A stretch of DNA of 64,000 nt, taken from positions 18,553,001 through 18,617,000 of the forward strand of contig OY756972.1 in the NCBI GenBank assembly GCA_963580455.1, given 5' to 3'. Positions within the stretch are counted from its first letter, which is position 1. Every line of letters starts with the position of its first letter. The notes under the pieces were generated by a model. It was not told the DNA's origin. It made no database searches and saw nothing but the letters and a program-made list of their open reading frames with translations. Origin of the DNA: Euonymus europaeus (lineage: Eukaryota; Streptophyta; Magnoliopsida; Celastrales; Celastraceae). The position numbers were made by a program, and so were the translations under genes. This document shows, piece by piece, positions 37,574 to 49,787 of this stretch.

Positions 37574-40500
37574 TCACCATCTTTTCCCAGCCAAAGAAAT
37601 AAGCTGCAAAGAAGCGAAAAAGAAAACATGTGAGTAAATTTATCATCTAGTCACTTAATACCTTATAAGAATTTTTTTTGGATAAGCCCAAGTAACATGA
37701 ATGTTATGTAGATGATCAGATGACAAGCTACATCCCAGATAAGAGTGACAATCTTGCAACATTCAAGTTGGCCCCTTATGTTTTTTTTCTTTACAGTTAA
37801 ATAAATTTGTCAGATTTTAGATAGATGTTCAACTAGCCAGTAGAACCGATTTGCAGCCCATTATTTTTCAAGTCAAGTGCATGTGCGGTAATTGCTTAAA
37901 TAATTGGATGTTTTCATACTAAATACATAAGAATTTCCAAGGAACAGATGAATTCGATGTAAACACTGTCACAGTTTAGATACATAAAGTAAATGAACTG
38001 ACAGTTGAGAACTGGGGAACTAACCTGATGAGCAACCAGAGCCATTCTCCTATTGTCTCTAGATGATTCAGTCAACAAGGTAGGTTTCTCCTGCTCAGGT
38101 GAACCATTTTTTTCGTCCCTAACACTCCTCTTTGAGTTTGTAGTCTCTTCAGGAGAACTGATTTTATCAGCGCTGCTCCAAGATTCCTTCTTGCGTTTCC
38201 TTGTATATCTAAGAAGCTCAATGTTGTCTGCATGACTATGAGATCCATCACTTGGTTTGGATGAACTGGCATCTTCCAAATCAGACTTTGTCGATGGCAC
38301 ATGAACCACATCAGAATTTGACACAGAACATGCACCTGCTAAATTTAGGGCAGCATCGCCTTCCTGATTTATGAACAGGGTTTCGCCTTCCTCTGTCACC
38401 AAAGAATCATCTTTTAAGTCTGGGTCTCTTTTTGAGGCAGTTTGTGCAACTCCAGATGTATTCAAAGCCTTGCTGCTCACGGTAACATTCCTAGAGCCAG
38501 ATATAGGATCTACATCACTTTTAATCAGCGTCAACCCAGCATCCAATGAGGGAAATGGCTTAAGCTTAATCTCATTCTCCTTAATCTTTGGCTGATCTTC
38601 AGCAGAATTGACTTTACCTTTGAGAGAAAATGGGTAAGCCTTGCATTGGGTAAGAACAGAAGACCGTTTACAAATGTCAGAGAGATGATCAGGATGCGAC
38701 ATGATTGAGGTAGAAATGTTATCCCTGCTCTGCACTTCCCTTTTTCTTTTTCCCTCATGAAATATCTCACGTTCATTTCTCAGGCAGTTGCTTGCGCACT
38801 GCAAATTTGCCTCCAAACCATTAGAATTTATGTTCATAGCCATGTTCTCAGTCTTGGTAGAGGCTTTAGAAAATGCCTTCTCATGAGGCTTCAGATTTAA
38901 ATTAGTTGTTTCACAGTCGGTAGCAATAGAAGATTGTTGACAAGGTTTCAAGAGCTGATTCGGATGAAACTCGCATGAGCCAGCTTTTGCTTTACCAAAT
39001 CGAGCTTTTCTCTTTCTCAATTTACGGGCTTTACCAAGTTTTCTCACCTCAGTAGAAAAGTGTTCCATTGTTTGCATATTCTTGTTTGTGGGAACAGGCT
39101 TAACACACTTTCTATCATCCTTGTCGCTAATTTTCATGATCAACTCATTCTTCATTTCAGAAGGAGGCACTCTTCCATCCAGTGAATTTCCTTCAAATGC
39201 ACGTATTCTCTGTGCACATCCATTTCTGTTACGGCAATTACTGTCCAAAATACTTGAATTCAATGTTTCATCTTTCATGTCAGAGGTTGTCATAGTATCA
39301 AACAATGAATCTGAAGAAGGTACAATAGGTGTAGTTGTTGGACTTCTAGGAGAAGATTCATCTTTCTTAGAGCATTGTCCATTCATAGACAGTACTTGTC
39401 CATTGTTCTCTTTCTCCAATCTCTCTTGCGCATTATACAACTCTGCTCTGAGATCTGTAATGACATCCTCGGCCTCCTGGAGCTGCGCTTCAAGCTCATC
39501 AATTTTCATTTGCTGGCAAAATGAAGTTATTGTTGCTTCAGTTATCGGTAAAGAGAGAAACAATGCTCAATCTATTCTATTTTAGTTGCATTTAAAAGAA
39601 AGCATCCAAGAGCAGACAATGCAAGTAAAATCTTAACATATAGCAGAATGCACTGACATTCCGGATTGATTTGAAATGAGAAAAAAAAAAGTACAAAGCA
39701 AAATTAAAATAGACAAAATGGGCAAAAAAAATCCAGAGAGGAGAGTCAGTCTACTTATAGACTGAAAGGAATATCATTAAATATCAGAAAACCTCATTCT
39801 TCCCAACAATATTAACATATATTATTACTCAATCTAAGATTTAATGTTCTGATTTTTTTTTGCCAAAACTCAATTAAGAGTAAGCAACTATCCAGACAAC
39901 CTAAACGCAAAATATCATAGAGGCAAAAAACCAGGGGCGCTCTTAAGGTTCAGCTATGACTTTGATGCAAATGCATTTATTGTGCTGAATCAAACAATAT
40001 CAAGCAACAATTCTTTGGTGCCAGTCCAGTTATATGTAAGTTCAGTTACCTCCAAAATTTATGAGTTCAGAACTTCTTAGGGTGTCTTCGTAAAATCTGC
40101 ATAATGGTTAACGGCAGATCGATAAAGCACACTATTCATTCCAAAGTAGCAAAGATTCAAAACTCTTGCAGGTTGTTTAATGTATTTAATACATAATAAT
40201 TCATTAATTCCCATAAAATATGTTTGAGATTTCAACTGTATATAGGACAAATCTAAAAGGAAATCAAATTAAGTTTTATCGCAATAATTTTCATGAGAGA
40301 AGGAAAAAAGTTTGAAGCTTTGAACAGTCCCTTACTTCAGTAAGAACCATCACTCCCTTACTTCCAGTAAGATACAAAGCACCCAAAATAGACCTTTAAA
40401 ATTCTTGTCCTCTTACTAAATAGAGCAGATGGAGCAAGTTTATGAAACTCATCATTCCTCTTAAAAGTATATACTAAAGGAGGTTGAAGTAGGAATTCAC

Positions 40501-42176
40501 AGTGGACACTGATCTTTCAAATTTTTAGCTTTAAATACGCACTCATTGGCATATGAGAAGTGAAAAATGAATGCAGAGTGTAGAGGAAATAAATCAGTAA
40601 ATATTTCAGTAAGCATAAAGAAACATTTGTATAAATATTTTCCAAGCATAAAATTGCCAGCTCAGTTATGGGTAGGGCGTTTCAAGTTTCGACCCTTAGA
40701 GGACTTGTTCAACATCATGCATAAAACAAGTCCCAACACTAACAATGACGGCCAAATGAGGTGGGAAGGAGGTAGTTTCAAAGTTACTGATTACTGTTTG
40801 GCAACTTTGAAGAATTTCAAATCTATTCCGAAAAAAATCCTCCATGGAAAAACTACTGGAAAATAGAGATCCCAACTGAAACATCTTACTCTACATGGGA
40901 GACTTCTTCTTCTTAAAAAAAATGCTACCTGTGCACAATCTTAAACAAAGAAAAATTACCACGGTCAGTAGATATTTATGTGTAAAAGAAGGAGGAAACC
41001 GCTACGCAGATAACTTCATTGTAAATGGGCTTGTACTCTTGAGAATGAATTTCTTTCAATTATGGGAATACATAAGCGGTAGCTAGAATGGCGGTTTGTG
41101 GAATCAAAGCTTGGAGTCATGTAGTTCATACTTCAGGAGGAGAGGAGATATTTAAACCTCGGGATTCTTATCCTATTGGGTAAATTGGAATGAGAGAATA
41201 ATTAGAGCTATTGACAGGAGAGAAGCAAGCTTGTCCAACTCAAGGAATACATGCTGACAGGAATTTTTTAATTGCTTTAGCTGATTAAATAAACTTATAT
41301 AGAAGCTTACCTTTAAGTTACTCTACCTGTGAAATAAATAAGACACAAAAATTCTTACATGATTACTTAGATCCTACAATTTTGCCACAATAGATATTCG
41401 ATCATTCCCCTGTTGAACAAACAATAATTTATTTGGTGGGTAATCAAAAACCATCCAGAAAAAGCTGAATGCCATGCCCTCATAAACCAGCAGCAGATTC
41501 AGACAATGATTTGATCATCTATTACAGTCCCTGACCAAAGGTGAAGGGTACACAAGGCTCCCAGTGAGCTGGGTCGGGGCAGACAGTATGTACACGAACC
41601 ACATAATCCGTGGGGACTGTTTACAAAAATTGAACTTGTGATCTCTAGGTTCACCCTGCAACTCTGCCACTACGAGGCATATTTACCTTAACCAAAGTTC
41701 AGTAAAATTTTATTGACAAGTAGACTGTGAATGAAGAACAGCAACTAAGGCGATCAATATTAATATATTATCCGAATGAAATCCCATTAAAAATCCACGA
41801 GATCGCAAACGAGAATTCTTAAGTACCTTGGAATCGTTCATCTGCTTCATGCGCACAAGCAATCGAAGCGCTTCGTTTTTGGCGCTACGCAGTTCCTGCT
41901 CGAACCGAAGTGCTTTACGCTCCGATATCATCAATCTAGCAGCAGCCTCTTTCGCAGTGTTCAGTATTATCTCCGCATAGGCCTTCTTCAAGGCCTCCAT
42001 TTTCTGCAATTCCACAAACAAAAATCACAAACGCACAAATTTTTCAAAATCACAACACAACCAATTTCAAAAAACAAAAAAGACGAAGAAATAATCTGCT
42101 AAGGTAGTGGCGCGGTCGGTGGTGGTCGGGAAGAGAAAGTTCAGTAGTTGGTGACATTTACCTCTGATTCTTGCAT
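37574..42176 (-). CDS. Plant coiled-coil protein, copy B (damaged splice acceptor)
   Basis: A paralogue of copy A about 9.6 kb away, also minus. Exons by homology: 42176-42162 (MQESE), 42003-41827 (KMEALKKAYAEIILNTAKEA on to MKQMNDSK), 39545-38025 (ITEATITSFCQQMKIDELEA, AEDVITDLRAEL coiled coil, basic LRKRKARFGK and YTRKRKKE clusters) and 37603-37574 (LISLAGKRW, stop). Together they would give about 580 residues. Introns as well as exons resemble copy A, so the whole gene was duplicated. The frame is open throughout, but the acceptor before the third exon reads CCG where copy A has CAG (39546-39548). No nearby AG restores the frame, so correct splicing is doubtful. Function unknown; the basic clusters hint at a nuclear role. 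Confidence 0.7.
39546..39548 (-). other. Mutated splice acceptor in coiled-coil copy B
   Basis: Minus-strand copy A has TTTTCAG/ACAAATGAAGC; copy B has TTTACCG/ATAACTGAAGC at the same place. The obligate AG has become CG. The next AG downstream (CTGAAG) would shift the frame into a stop within three codons. Confidence 0.7.
41520..41700 (-). repeat. Au-type SINE in an intron
   Basis: The minus strand reads GTAGTGGCAGAGTTGCAGGG (A-box region), CCTAGAGATCACAAGTTCAA (B-box, degraded), then TTCGTGTACATACTGTCTGC, CCCGACCCAGCTCACTGGGA and GCCTTGTGTACCC. This is the full Au SINE order. It lies in the long intron of coiled-coil copy B. Confidence 0.75.
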
Positions 42177-42697
42177 AAACTGTAAAGACGTTTTGGGGGT
42201 TTTCTGAGAGTAGAGACCGCCCAGTACCAGTAGAACCCGCAAATGGGTTTTCCTATTTAGCTGTTGTTTCTGTTGGGAACTGAAGAATGCCTCCGCCTTT
42301 TTACCAGATTGCCCCTCGTTATTTATTTATTTATTTATTATAAACACAATATAACTACTTTTTGATGAAGTTGTTAACCATTACAAAAAAGTAAAATGTG
42401 CACAATTTTATTTTCATGTACAATTTTTTCCCTTTTTTTAATCTAACAAGACAATAAGATTATTCATGCATGGAAGAAATTTTAACTATTTGATACCATT
42501 TTGAAATATCAAATACCATCAACTAAAGACTTTAAACAATGGGAGGAATACATTTTAACTATTTGAACCATTGATACTTGTAGTGATCAAAATCAGGTCT
42601 AACTCATTTTTTCAATAAAGTCAAAGGTCCGGTTAATATTTGACCAAGTCAGAACCCACAACTCAGATATCCAGAGCTGGCCTAAATTGGAGTTCAC

Positions 42698-42825
42698 TAA
42701 GTTCACGTTTGGATCAGAGTATGTTTATAGAGTATAAGGTCTCGTAAAGCGTAAAAGCTGAGAGTGTCTGAGAGTATGGGGACAGAGTATAAACTAGCTT
42801 ATACTCTGAAACAAACGGATGCTAA
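42698..42825. mobile_element. Tourist-like MITE (122 bp)
   Basis: The element 42701-42822 has ends GTTCACGTTTGGATCAGAGT and, on the opposite strand, GCATCCGTTTGTTTCAGAGT. It is flanked by TAA on both sides (42698-42700, 42823-42825), the target typical of PIF/Harbinger. Inside are AGAGTATAAG and AGCTTATACTCTG words, like the subterminal repeats of the Harbinger pair at 12.4-15.3 kb. Confidence 0.75.
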
Positions 42826-44253
42826 ATAGGGACCATCGAAGCTTACAAGGAAAAGCTCACTATGTTGAGTTCTAAGCTCGCGACTAAATCGTCTCTTTAG
42901 GAGTTCGCCTGTGAAAAAATGTATTTTACTCCGAAAAATTATCTGACACGTATTGTCAGACTCTAGGTAACCACTGACCTGGTATTTTCATTTAATGCTC
43001 TTGTATTTCTCTATGCTATAAATCTCATTTTTGTCTTGCTTTCTGTAAAGGAGGTGTCACCTCATACCAATCCTCTCACATCATTCGTTAGACTTATATA
43101 TTTAACCACAACGACAATAAAGACCTTACTAAAATTAGTAAATGGAGGAATGATAAATAGCTCCCTCCTTCTCGATAGAGTGGGATGCCCAGAACCAGAC
43201 TTTTAGAAACTCACTCAACTTTCCTAGCCAAAACACTTCCGAACTTCAACTTCTTAAGAACATCAATCCTTTTTTTGCGGTCTTTAACACGATCGTCATC
43301 TTTTCATCTATTGAACTGACTTAATCGTCAAAACTCCAAAAATCAGTCCTCCCAAATCCGATCCCTAGGTTTCTAATGGCTTTTTTTGTCTGAGGAATTT
43401 GTAGACCCATATTTCTTAAAGACTATCAGTGCCTACTTAAAGTCAAAGTTTTTGGATTTGGCGATTGTGGATTTCGAGCATCTACTATACTCCAACACAT
43501 TTATCAAGTTGATTTTTTGTTTTTCAAATTTTTTAAAATGACAAGGTATTCTTTTAATACTTCGCTTTAACGAGAAAAAAAATCCAGACAACCCACTAAA
43601 AATGGGAAGTCAAATAATCAGAGAGAAAATATTTAGGTATAACATGCACAGTATCACTTTGGTATAGCATAGACGCCAATGGATTAGACCAAAGTATATT
43701 GGTCAATAACTCTTAGGCTCTATTTGATGCTTAGGTTTAAAGGAGTTCGTCTCAAATCTTTATTTGAGAAAATAAATGAGAGGTTAAAACGGATTCAAAC
43801 ATTCTACGAACCTAATAAAATAATGAGTTCGGACATTTTTTTTATTTTTTTATTGAGAGATTTTCATTCATTAAACAACTTGAAAAATTACAATATTCAA
43901 TAAAATACTTTGGCAAATCACTTATAGCAATAGTATAACAATATTTTAAATTTAACCACTTCTCAAGTCGCCAACCCACATCGTTAACAAAAGGTCCAAA
44001 ATTCCAAACAATTTTCCAAGTCAAAGGACATTCAATTCAATTTTTTTTTTAAAAAGCCAAGAAGCATAAAAGAATCACAAATAATATTCAGATTGTCTGG
44101 TACGCACAGTCGCACACCACAACATCAAAATCAAAGTCACGACTCATTGGCAGTGCTAGTTCTATATATGGCTGCCTTACCTTTTAGCCTGTTCCATACG
44201 TGTTATGCACAAATTTTCATTCTTTTTAGACCAAACAACCACACCCAGTTCAC
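42826..44253. other. Gene-free stretch
   Basis: No gene is recognised. The frame at 43842-44024 (minus) begins without a convincing start and lies in AT-rich DNA. A block at 43720-43815 uses words similar to the repeat at 58.1-58.6 kb. Confidence 0.5.
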
Positions 44254-44265
44254 AAAGTTCTTATC

Positions 44266-45985
44266 TTGTCATCAAAGATTAAGGATTCACGTTATTCTGT
44301 TAAGGGTCTATGGATCCTGAGCTTCATATTCACTTCTATAGTTGTTGCTGCTGCTGCTGCGGCGGTTTCTGAAGATGATGTGAAGTGCTTGGAGGGTGTC
44401 AAGGCTTCGCTTGACGACCCAGGAGGTAAGCTAAGCTCGTGGAGCTTCGTAAATACTTCAGTCGGTTTCAACAGTGATATTGTGGGTTTTGCGTGCTGGA
44501 ATACCCATGAAAACCGGATAATCGACCTCCAACTTCGCGAAATGGAACTTTCAGGACAAGTTCCGGAGTCGTTGCAGTACTGTCAGAGCTTGCAGAAGCT
44601 GGAGCTTTCATCTAACAAACTCTCAGGTAGTATTCCTCCCCAAATCTGTACCTGGATGCCATACTTGGTGACTCTGGATTTGTCCAGCAATGATCTTTCA
44701 GGTCCTATACCTTCAGCTCTGGTAAAGTGTAGTTACTTGAATAATCTGATACTGTCCAATAATCTGCTATTCGGGACTATACCAACCGAGTTTGTAAGTT
44801 AAGGTAGGCTGAAGAAGCTTTCAGTTGCGAATAATGAGCTTACTGGTAGAATCCCATCCTTCTTTGATGGATTTGATACTACAGATTTCACAGTGAATAA
44901 TGGACTTTGTGAGGGACCTCTGGGTAAGTGTGGTGGATTGAGCAAGATGAATCTTGCAATTATTATAGCTGCGGGAGTGTTTGGTGCGGCGGGATCTTTA
45001 CTGTTGGGTTTTGGAGTGTGGTGGTGGTGGTACCACTTAAGTATTCCAGGAGAAAGGGTGGGTATGGGATTGGAAGAGGGGATGATAGTAGAGTTTTGTT
45101 GAGAGATTGAGGTCACACAAGCTTGTTCGAGTTTCTTTGTTTCAAAAGCCTCTTGTCAAGGTTAAATTGGCTGATTTGTTGGCAGCCACAAACAATTTCA
45201 ATCTAGAAAATGTTGCAACGTTGACTGGGACAGGTAATATTTATAATGCTGTTCTTTCTGATGAGTGCTTGCAATCAAGAGGCTTAATACTTGTAAGCTT
45301 GGGGAGAAGCAGTTTCGTTCAAAAATGATAAATTAGGACAGCTTAGGCACCCAAATTTTGCACCGCTTTTGAGTTTTTTGTTTTGTTGTGGATGAGAAGC
45401 TTTTGGTTTATAAGCATATATGTCTAATGGAACTTTGTATTCGTTGTTGCATGCAAATGGGACTCCATTAGATTGGCCTACTAGATTTAGGATCGGTTTG
45501 GGTGCTTCTAGAGGTTTAGCATGGCTTCAACATGGGTTATGGATTATGGATTTGCAAGGCTCATGACTTCATTGGATTCTAATGAGAATAGTAGTTATGT
45601 TATGTCCATGGCGAATTAGGCGTATTGGGTTACATAGCACCTAAGTATTCAAGCACTATGGTTGCTTTACTAAAAGGGGATGTTTATGGGTTTGGGGTAG
45701 TGTCACTAGAGCTTGTGACCGGGCAAAAGATGCACGAGGTTAGTGTTGCAGAAGAAGGATTAAAGAGTAACTTGGTGGATTGGGTTAATCAGCTCTGTAA
45801 TTCAGGAAGATCTAAGGATGCAATTGACAAGGCTCTTTGTGGAAAGGGACACGATGAATAAATCTTGCAGTTCCTAGTAATTGCATGTAATTGTGTGGTT
45901 GCTCGGCCTAAGGATAGATGGTCTATGTAGCAGGTTTATCAATCACTAAAGAACATTTACGAACCAAAAGCAAGAAAATGAATCG
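44266..45985 (+). pseudogene. BIR2: BIR2-like LRR receptor kinase, decayed
   Basis: BIR2 is a membrane LRR pseudokinase that binds BAK1 and restrains immune signalling. Visible in order: hydrophobic leader (GLWILSFIFTSIVVAAAAAA), LRR N-cap (DDVKCLEGVKASLDDPGGKL), LRRs (LQKLELSSNKLSGSIPPQI, LVTLDLSSNDLSGPIPSAL), a membrane segment (NLAIIIAAGVFGAAGSLLLG), the juxtamembrane KPLVKVKLADLLAATNNF, AIKRLNTCKLGEKQFR and, near the end, GYIAPKYSSTMVALLKGDVY and GFGVVSLELVTG. Lesions: no ATG at the start, TAA at 44800-44802 (Leu expected), frameshifts near 45040 and 45280, a deletion of the catalytic-loop region near 45536, more shifts to 45620, TAA at 45859-45861 and TAG at 45928-45930. It lies upstream of CLE25 as in Arabidopsis. 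No intron is needed, which is normal for this family. Confidence 0.92.
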
Positions 45986-46319
45986 TTTCAGCTTCGGAGT
46001 AAAATCAAAGAGCATGACGGGGGCAAGGATTTTCCATTGATTTTGTGCACATGGTAGTAAGTTCTCAACATCACTTGATGTAAATGTCTCTCAATTTATA
46101 TTTTTAGCTGCCTTGTCCATTTGTTGAATATTGCCATCTGATGATTTCAATTCTTTAAAACTGTGGGTTCTTGGAAATTGTTGCTCTTTATTTCCACTGC
46201 ATTTTGGAAGCAAGCTAATGAAGCATGAAAAAGTGGTAATCAAAATTGGATTGTTACACGTGGTTCTCTTGCTTACCCATTTTGGTTATGCTGTCCATTT
46301 GTTATCTATGCCTAAATGT

Positions 46320-46808
46320 CACTGTGATAGGGTCGTGTCTATACACCCCCAGCACCAAGGCCCAATCGACACCCACTTGCATGGGTCGGTTGTACCCAAG
46401 GCGTCCCAGCCCATACTAAAAAACCTTGAGTACTAAGGGATGCCTATACCCCCACTATAAGCAACACCTTAGGATGTGGGACAATCCTGTCAATGCCCTC
46501 TCCTTGAAGACTAACTTCCACGTTGGTCGAGCACCATGGGTTCCAGACACCCATTACGGACTCTCCCATGGCTGGCCACTCCGCAGGAACGGCTCCAAGT
46601 TGAAGGGACCATAAGATCATGCTTTGATATCACTGATAGGGTCGTGCCCATACACACCCAGCACCAAGGGCCAACCGACATCCACTTGCATGAGTCGACT
46701 CCCAGCCCATACTAGAAAACCTTGGGTACTAAGGGAGCCCATATCTGCCCCTATAAGCAACACCTTAGCTCCCACATCTTCCGATGTGGGACAATCCTAT
46801 CACACTGT
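46320..46808 (-). mobile_element. Complete TRIM retroelement with target duplication
   Basis: Two direct LTRs, 46325-46492 (168 bp) and 46634-46803 (170 bp), start TGATAGGGTCGTG and end in CCTGTCA or CCTATCA (TG...CA termini). They flank a 141-bp non-coding middle. A 5-bp target duplication, CACTG, lies at 46320-46324 and 46804-46808. Orientation is minus: next to the 46634 LTR the minus strand reads TGATATCAAAGCATGATC, resembling the initiator-Met primer site TGGTATCAGAGC. The LTR contains the TGTCCCACATCGG signature common in plant TRIM/SMART elements. LTR divergence shows it is not recent. Confidence 0.88.
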
Positions 46809-49787
46809 AAATTCTTTGAAATCTTTGTTCTCGAATTTTAAAAACTCTTATATTCGCTTTCCCGATAGCTCCACGATATCTGTAATGTTGTCCTAATCAC
46901 AGGGTCTCAGAATTTTGCTGCGTAAAAGTGATGAAAAGAAGTCCTGCATTAGAACGATATTAAGGCCTCAATTTTATGGTTTGGGACCCTAACATTCAAG
47001 TATGCTTTAGGTTTTTTTTTCTTCTTTCCTAAATGGATAAATACACTATTATATGACATTTGAATTCCACTCTTAACATATGCGCAGTGACTCATGGGTT
47101 GCAGATTTATAATCTGTCTGCTCTGACACATGCTCTGTGGTAAATTCTTAGGTATATTTGTAGTTTGCAAAAAAAAGAGTGTGTCAGCCTGAGAATTGAG
47201 GTTGGATTGGGCAAAATTTGATCTTTCTCGTTTTGTTTCATAAGTTTATCAAATTTAGCAGCATATGATGAAAACTATAGGTGAACATTCGGCTTAGTGC
47301 TAGAGTTGTAGCAGTGCAACCAAGAATTTACAAGTTCAATTCCTAAAAACAGTCCCGATGTATATTATGTGAGTAAAGTTTACATACATCATGTCTGTCC
47401 CCGACTCTGCCCTCTACGTGAGCTTGTGCACTAGAGTTTTTACTATATGATGATGAAGACTGATGAGTTGTTTACCTATATGAGTAATGCGTCATGAAAA
47501 TTGGTATCCCAAGTAAGGACTGGTTATGAAAACTTCTCTTCAAGACGAGTTTCATTTTTGTTTTCTCTTTCTGTTTTCATCATCATTAAAAGCATCGATA
47601 CTTTTATGCTTGTACCTAGTAACACACGAATTTTTTACCTACTAAGTTCTAATTGGTGTGCCATGAAAATAGTCTTTTTTGTGTGTGTGGTAATTACTAT
47701 GAAAATAGTCAAATGTGCATTCTGCTGCATCTAAGTTGCCTGTTTCAGTAATTGTACCCAGAACTCTACTTGAATTCTAGTGACCAACTTTTGGTTTAGC
47801 TTTTGAGAAGTCTCTTTATGAATACCCCTCTTGCATTATGAACCAATATTGGTGTTGATTTCTTAACTGATTCGAGGCAGCAATTGGTTCTAAAAATCTA
47901 CAAACTAAGAATCACAGTAAAAAAATCATGCTGAGGATTAAGACTCTGTGAGTTGGGCTGTTTGGTTTGTTAATGAGTATTGTTTTCACTATCAAGTTGT
48001 TTGTTGCTCAGTTTTGTTGGGCCTGTCTCAAACTTGTTGACAACAGCATCCTTGATCCCAATCAAGTCTTGGATACCTTTTTTAAATGTTGGGGTTAGGG
48101 TTAATGGCCATTATAATTTTATTTGATAAGCAGAGGAAAAAACCCTAAAGAATTACCAGGTTGGGATGATTTTGTTTAAACAGAAGGGTGATCTTTTTGG
48201 TTGGCTTGATAGTAGAAGTCTAATTTCACTATCAAGTTGCTTTACATTAAACAGCAAATTCCCACTAACTCATCTGGTGTAACCGCAATAACCTAACTTG
48301 TATCACATTCTACTTTGTTCTAGCACCACAGGACATCTTACCACATCAAATAATAAAAAATAGAGGTGAAGGATGTTGCTGGTCAGTTCAAATTTTGCTG
48401 ATGACTCTCTGAGTTAAGTCTAATTAAGGACCGTTTCTACAGGCATCTAGAGCGTCCGACGAGTAGCTACAAAAGTATGTTTCTCTTGGAATCGTGTCTA
48501 GGGCTTTGTAAATGCAGTTCACTGGGTCCTTAGACCTTTTCTAGCCAACGGTATTAGAACCGTTCAATTTTAAAGGTTCAACCAATTAGATGGAAGAGCT
48601 AAAAGAATGATTAGCATGCAATCATATAATTTTTTTTTTTGTTCTTAGTACAAGTCAAGCATGATCATTTTAAGTTTTTAACCTGCTTTTGCTCCAGCCT
48701 TCAAGCAATACTGTGCCGCTGTCATGGGAGTGTACAATCAAAAGAACTGCACGAAATGTGGGAATCTGTCTACCATGCAACACAGTCCCTGATTTTACTC
48801 CAAAAGAGAGAAAGAACAGTCCTGATTTAGAATCTTAGTTACTTTGGACCGGGTCTTCGCTCCTCGAACTAATCAAAATCAAACCAGAAAAAAGCAGCAA
48901 AGTAGAGATTGAGAGGAAAAAAGTGAAAGAAAAAGCAGCCGTGACTACCTCTGTTTTGATAGGTGAGACATCAAAAGAAAATATCATATCCAGGTGAATC
49001 AACTTCTCCTGAAGATCAGCATGATATTATAAAGAAAATGTTAAATAACCCAACTCATAATAGTTCATTTTATTCGTATTTTATTGTAAAATCATTGTTA
49101 ATATTACATTGTACTTTTATAATAAAATATTATTTCATTGTAAAATTATATTACATTATAAGTTTTACACTGAAATGAGACTATATAAACCATTTAGTCC
49201 CGGACCATTCATCACCACTGATATTATAATGCAATATTTTAAGTTGGAGCAAAATCTAGTTACAGGACAACACTGTAGAACCAGTCAAAAGATATTAAGA
49301 GACATGAAGCTGCTTTAATTGGTGGGTAATTGCTTTTCTGGGGAAACACAATAAAGAAACACAACAAATTCCAGGAAAAAAGAAGCAGCAAATTTAGTAA
49401 TTTATACACATTATTTACAAGCTTTACTTGCTCATATTGTACGGAAACCAGAAGAAGCTAGGTTTCTCAGAATTCGTACTGTTACAGAGCCTGCTTGGTA
49501 TGGTATTTTCATGCAAAAGTGAACCCTATTCATGAAGCTCTCTCTCAAAATAATTATGCAGAGGCAACCAACTATATTAAAAAAATGTATAACAGAACAA
49601 GTGAAAACCATAGAAGCTGCGAGAATGGCTAATGTAACAGAACCTAACAATAACAATACTTGTGCTCTCAAGCACATTTTCAAGCAAAAAATTTCCAGTG
49701 GCTGAAAGGGAGTTAATGAAAATATTAACAAATTATCTCACTCACACATTGCTTTCCAGTGGCTTGCCATAGTCTCCTTAATACTTT
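46809..49787. other. Gene-free stretch
   Basis: No gene is recognised. It contains an Au SINE at 47287-47440 and AT-rich DNA. The minus-strand frame at 49432-49731 has hydrophobic stretches but no conserved motif and lies in the 3' flank of CLE25. The frames at 48639-48830 and 48963-49318 look random. Confidence 0.5.
47287..47440 (+). repeat. Au-type SINE
   Basis: The plus strand reads GTGCTAGAGTTGTAGCAGTG, a B-box remnant ACAAGTTCAATTCC, then TTTACATACATCATGTCTGT, CCCCGACTCTGCCCTCTACG and TGAGCTTGTGCACTAGAG. The order of blocks is that of Au SINEs. Confidence 0.7.
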
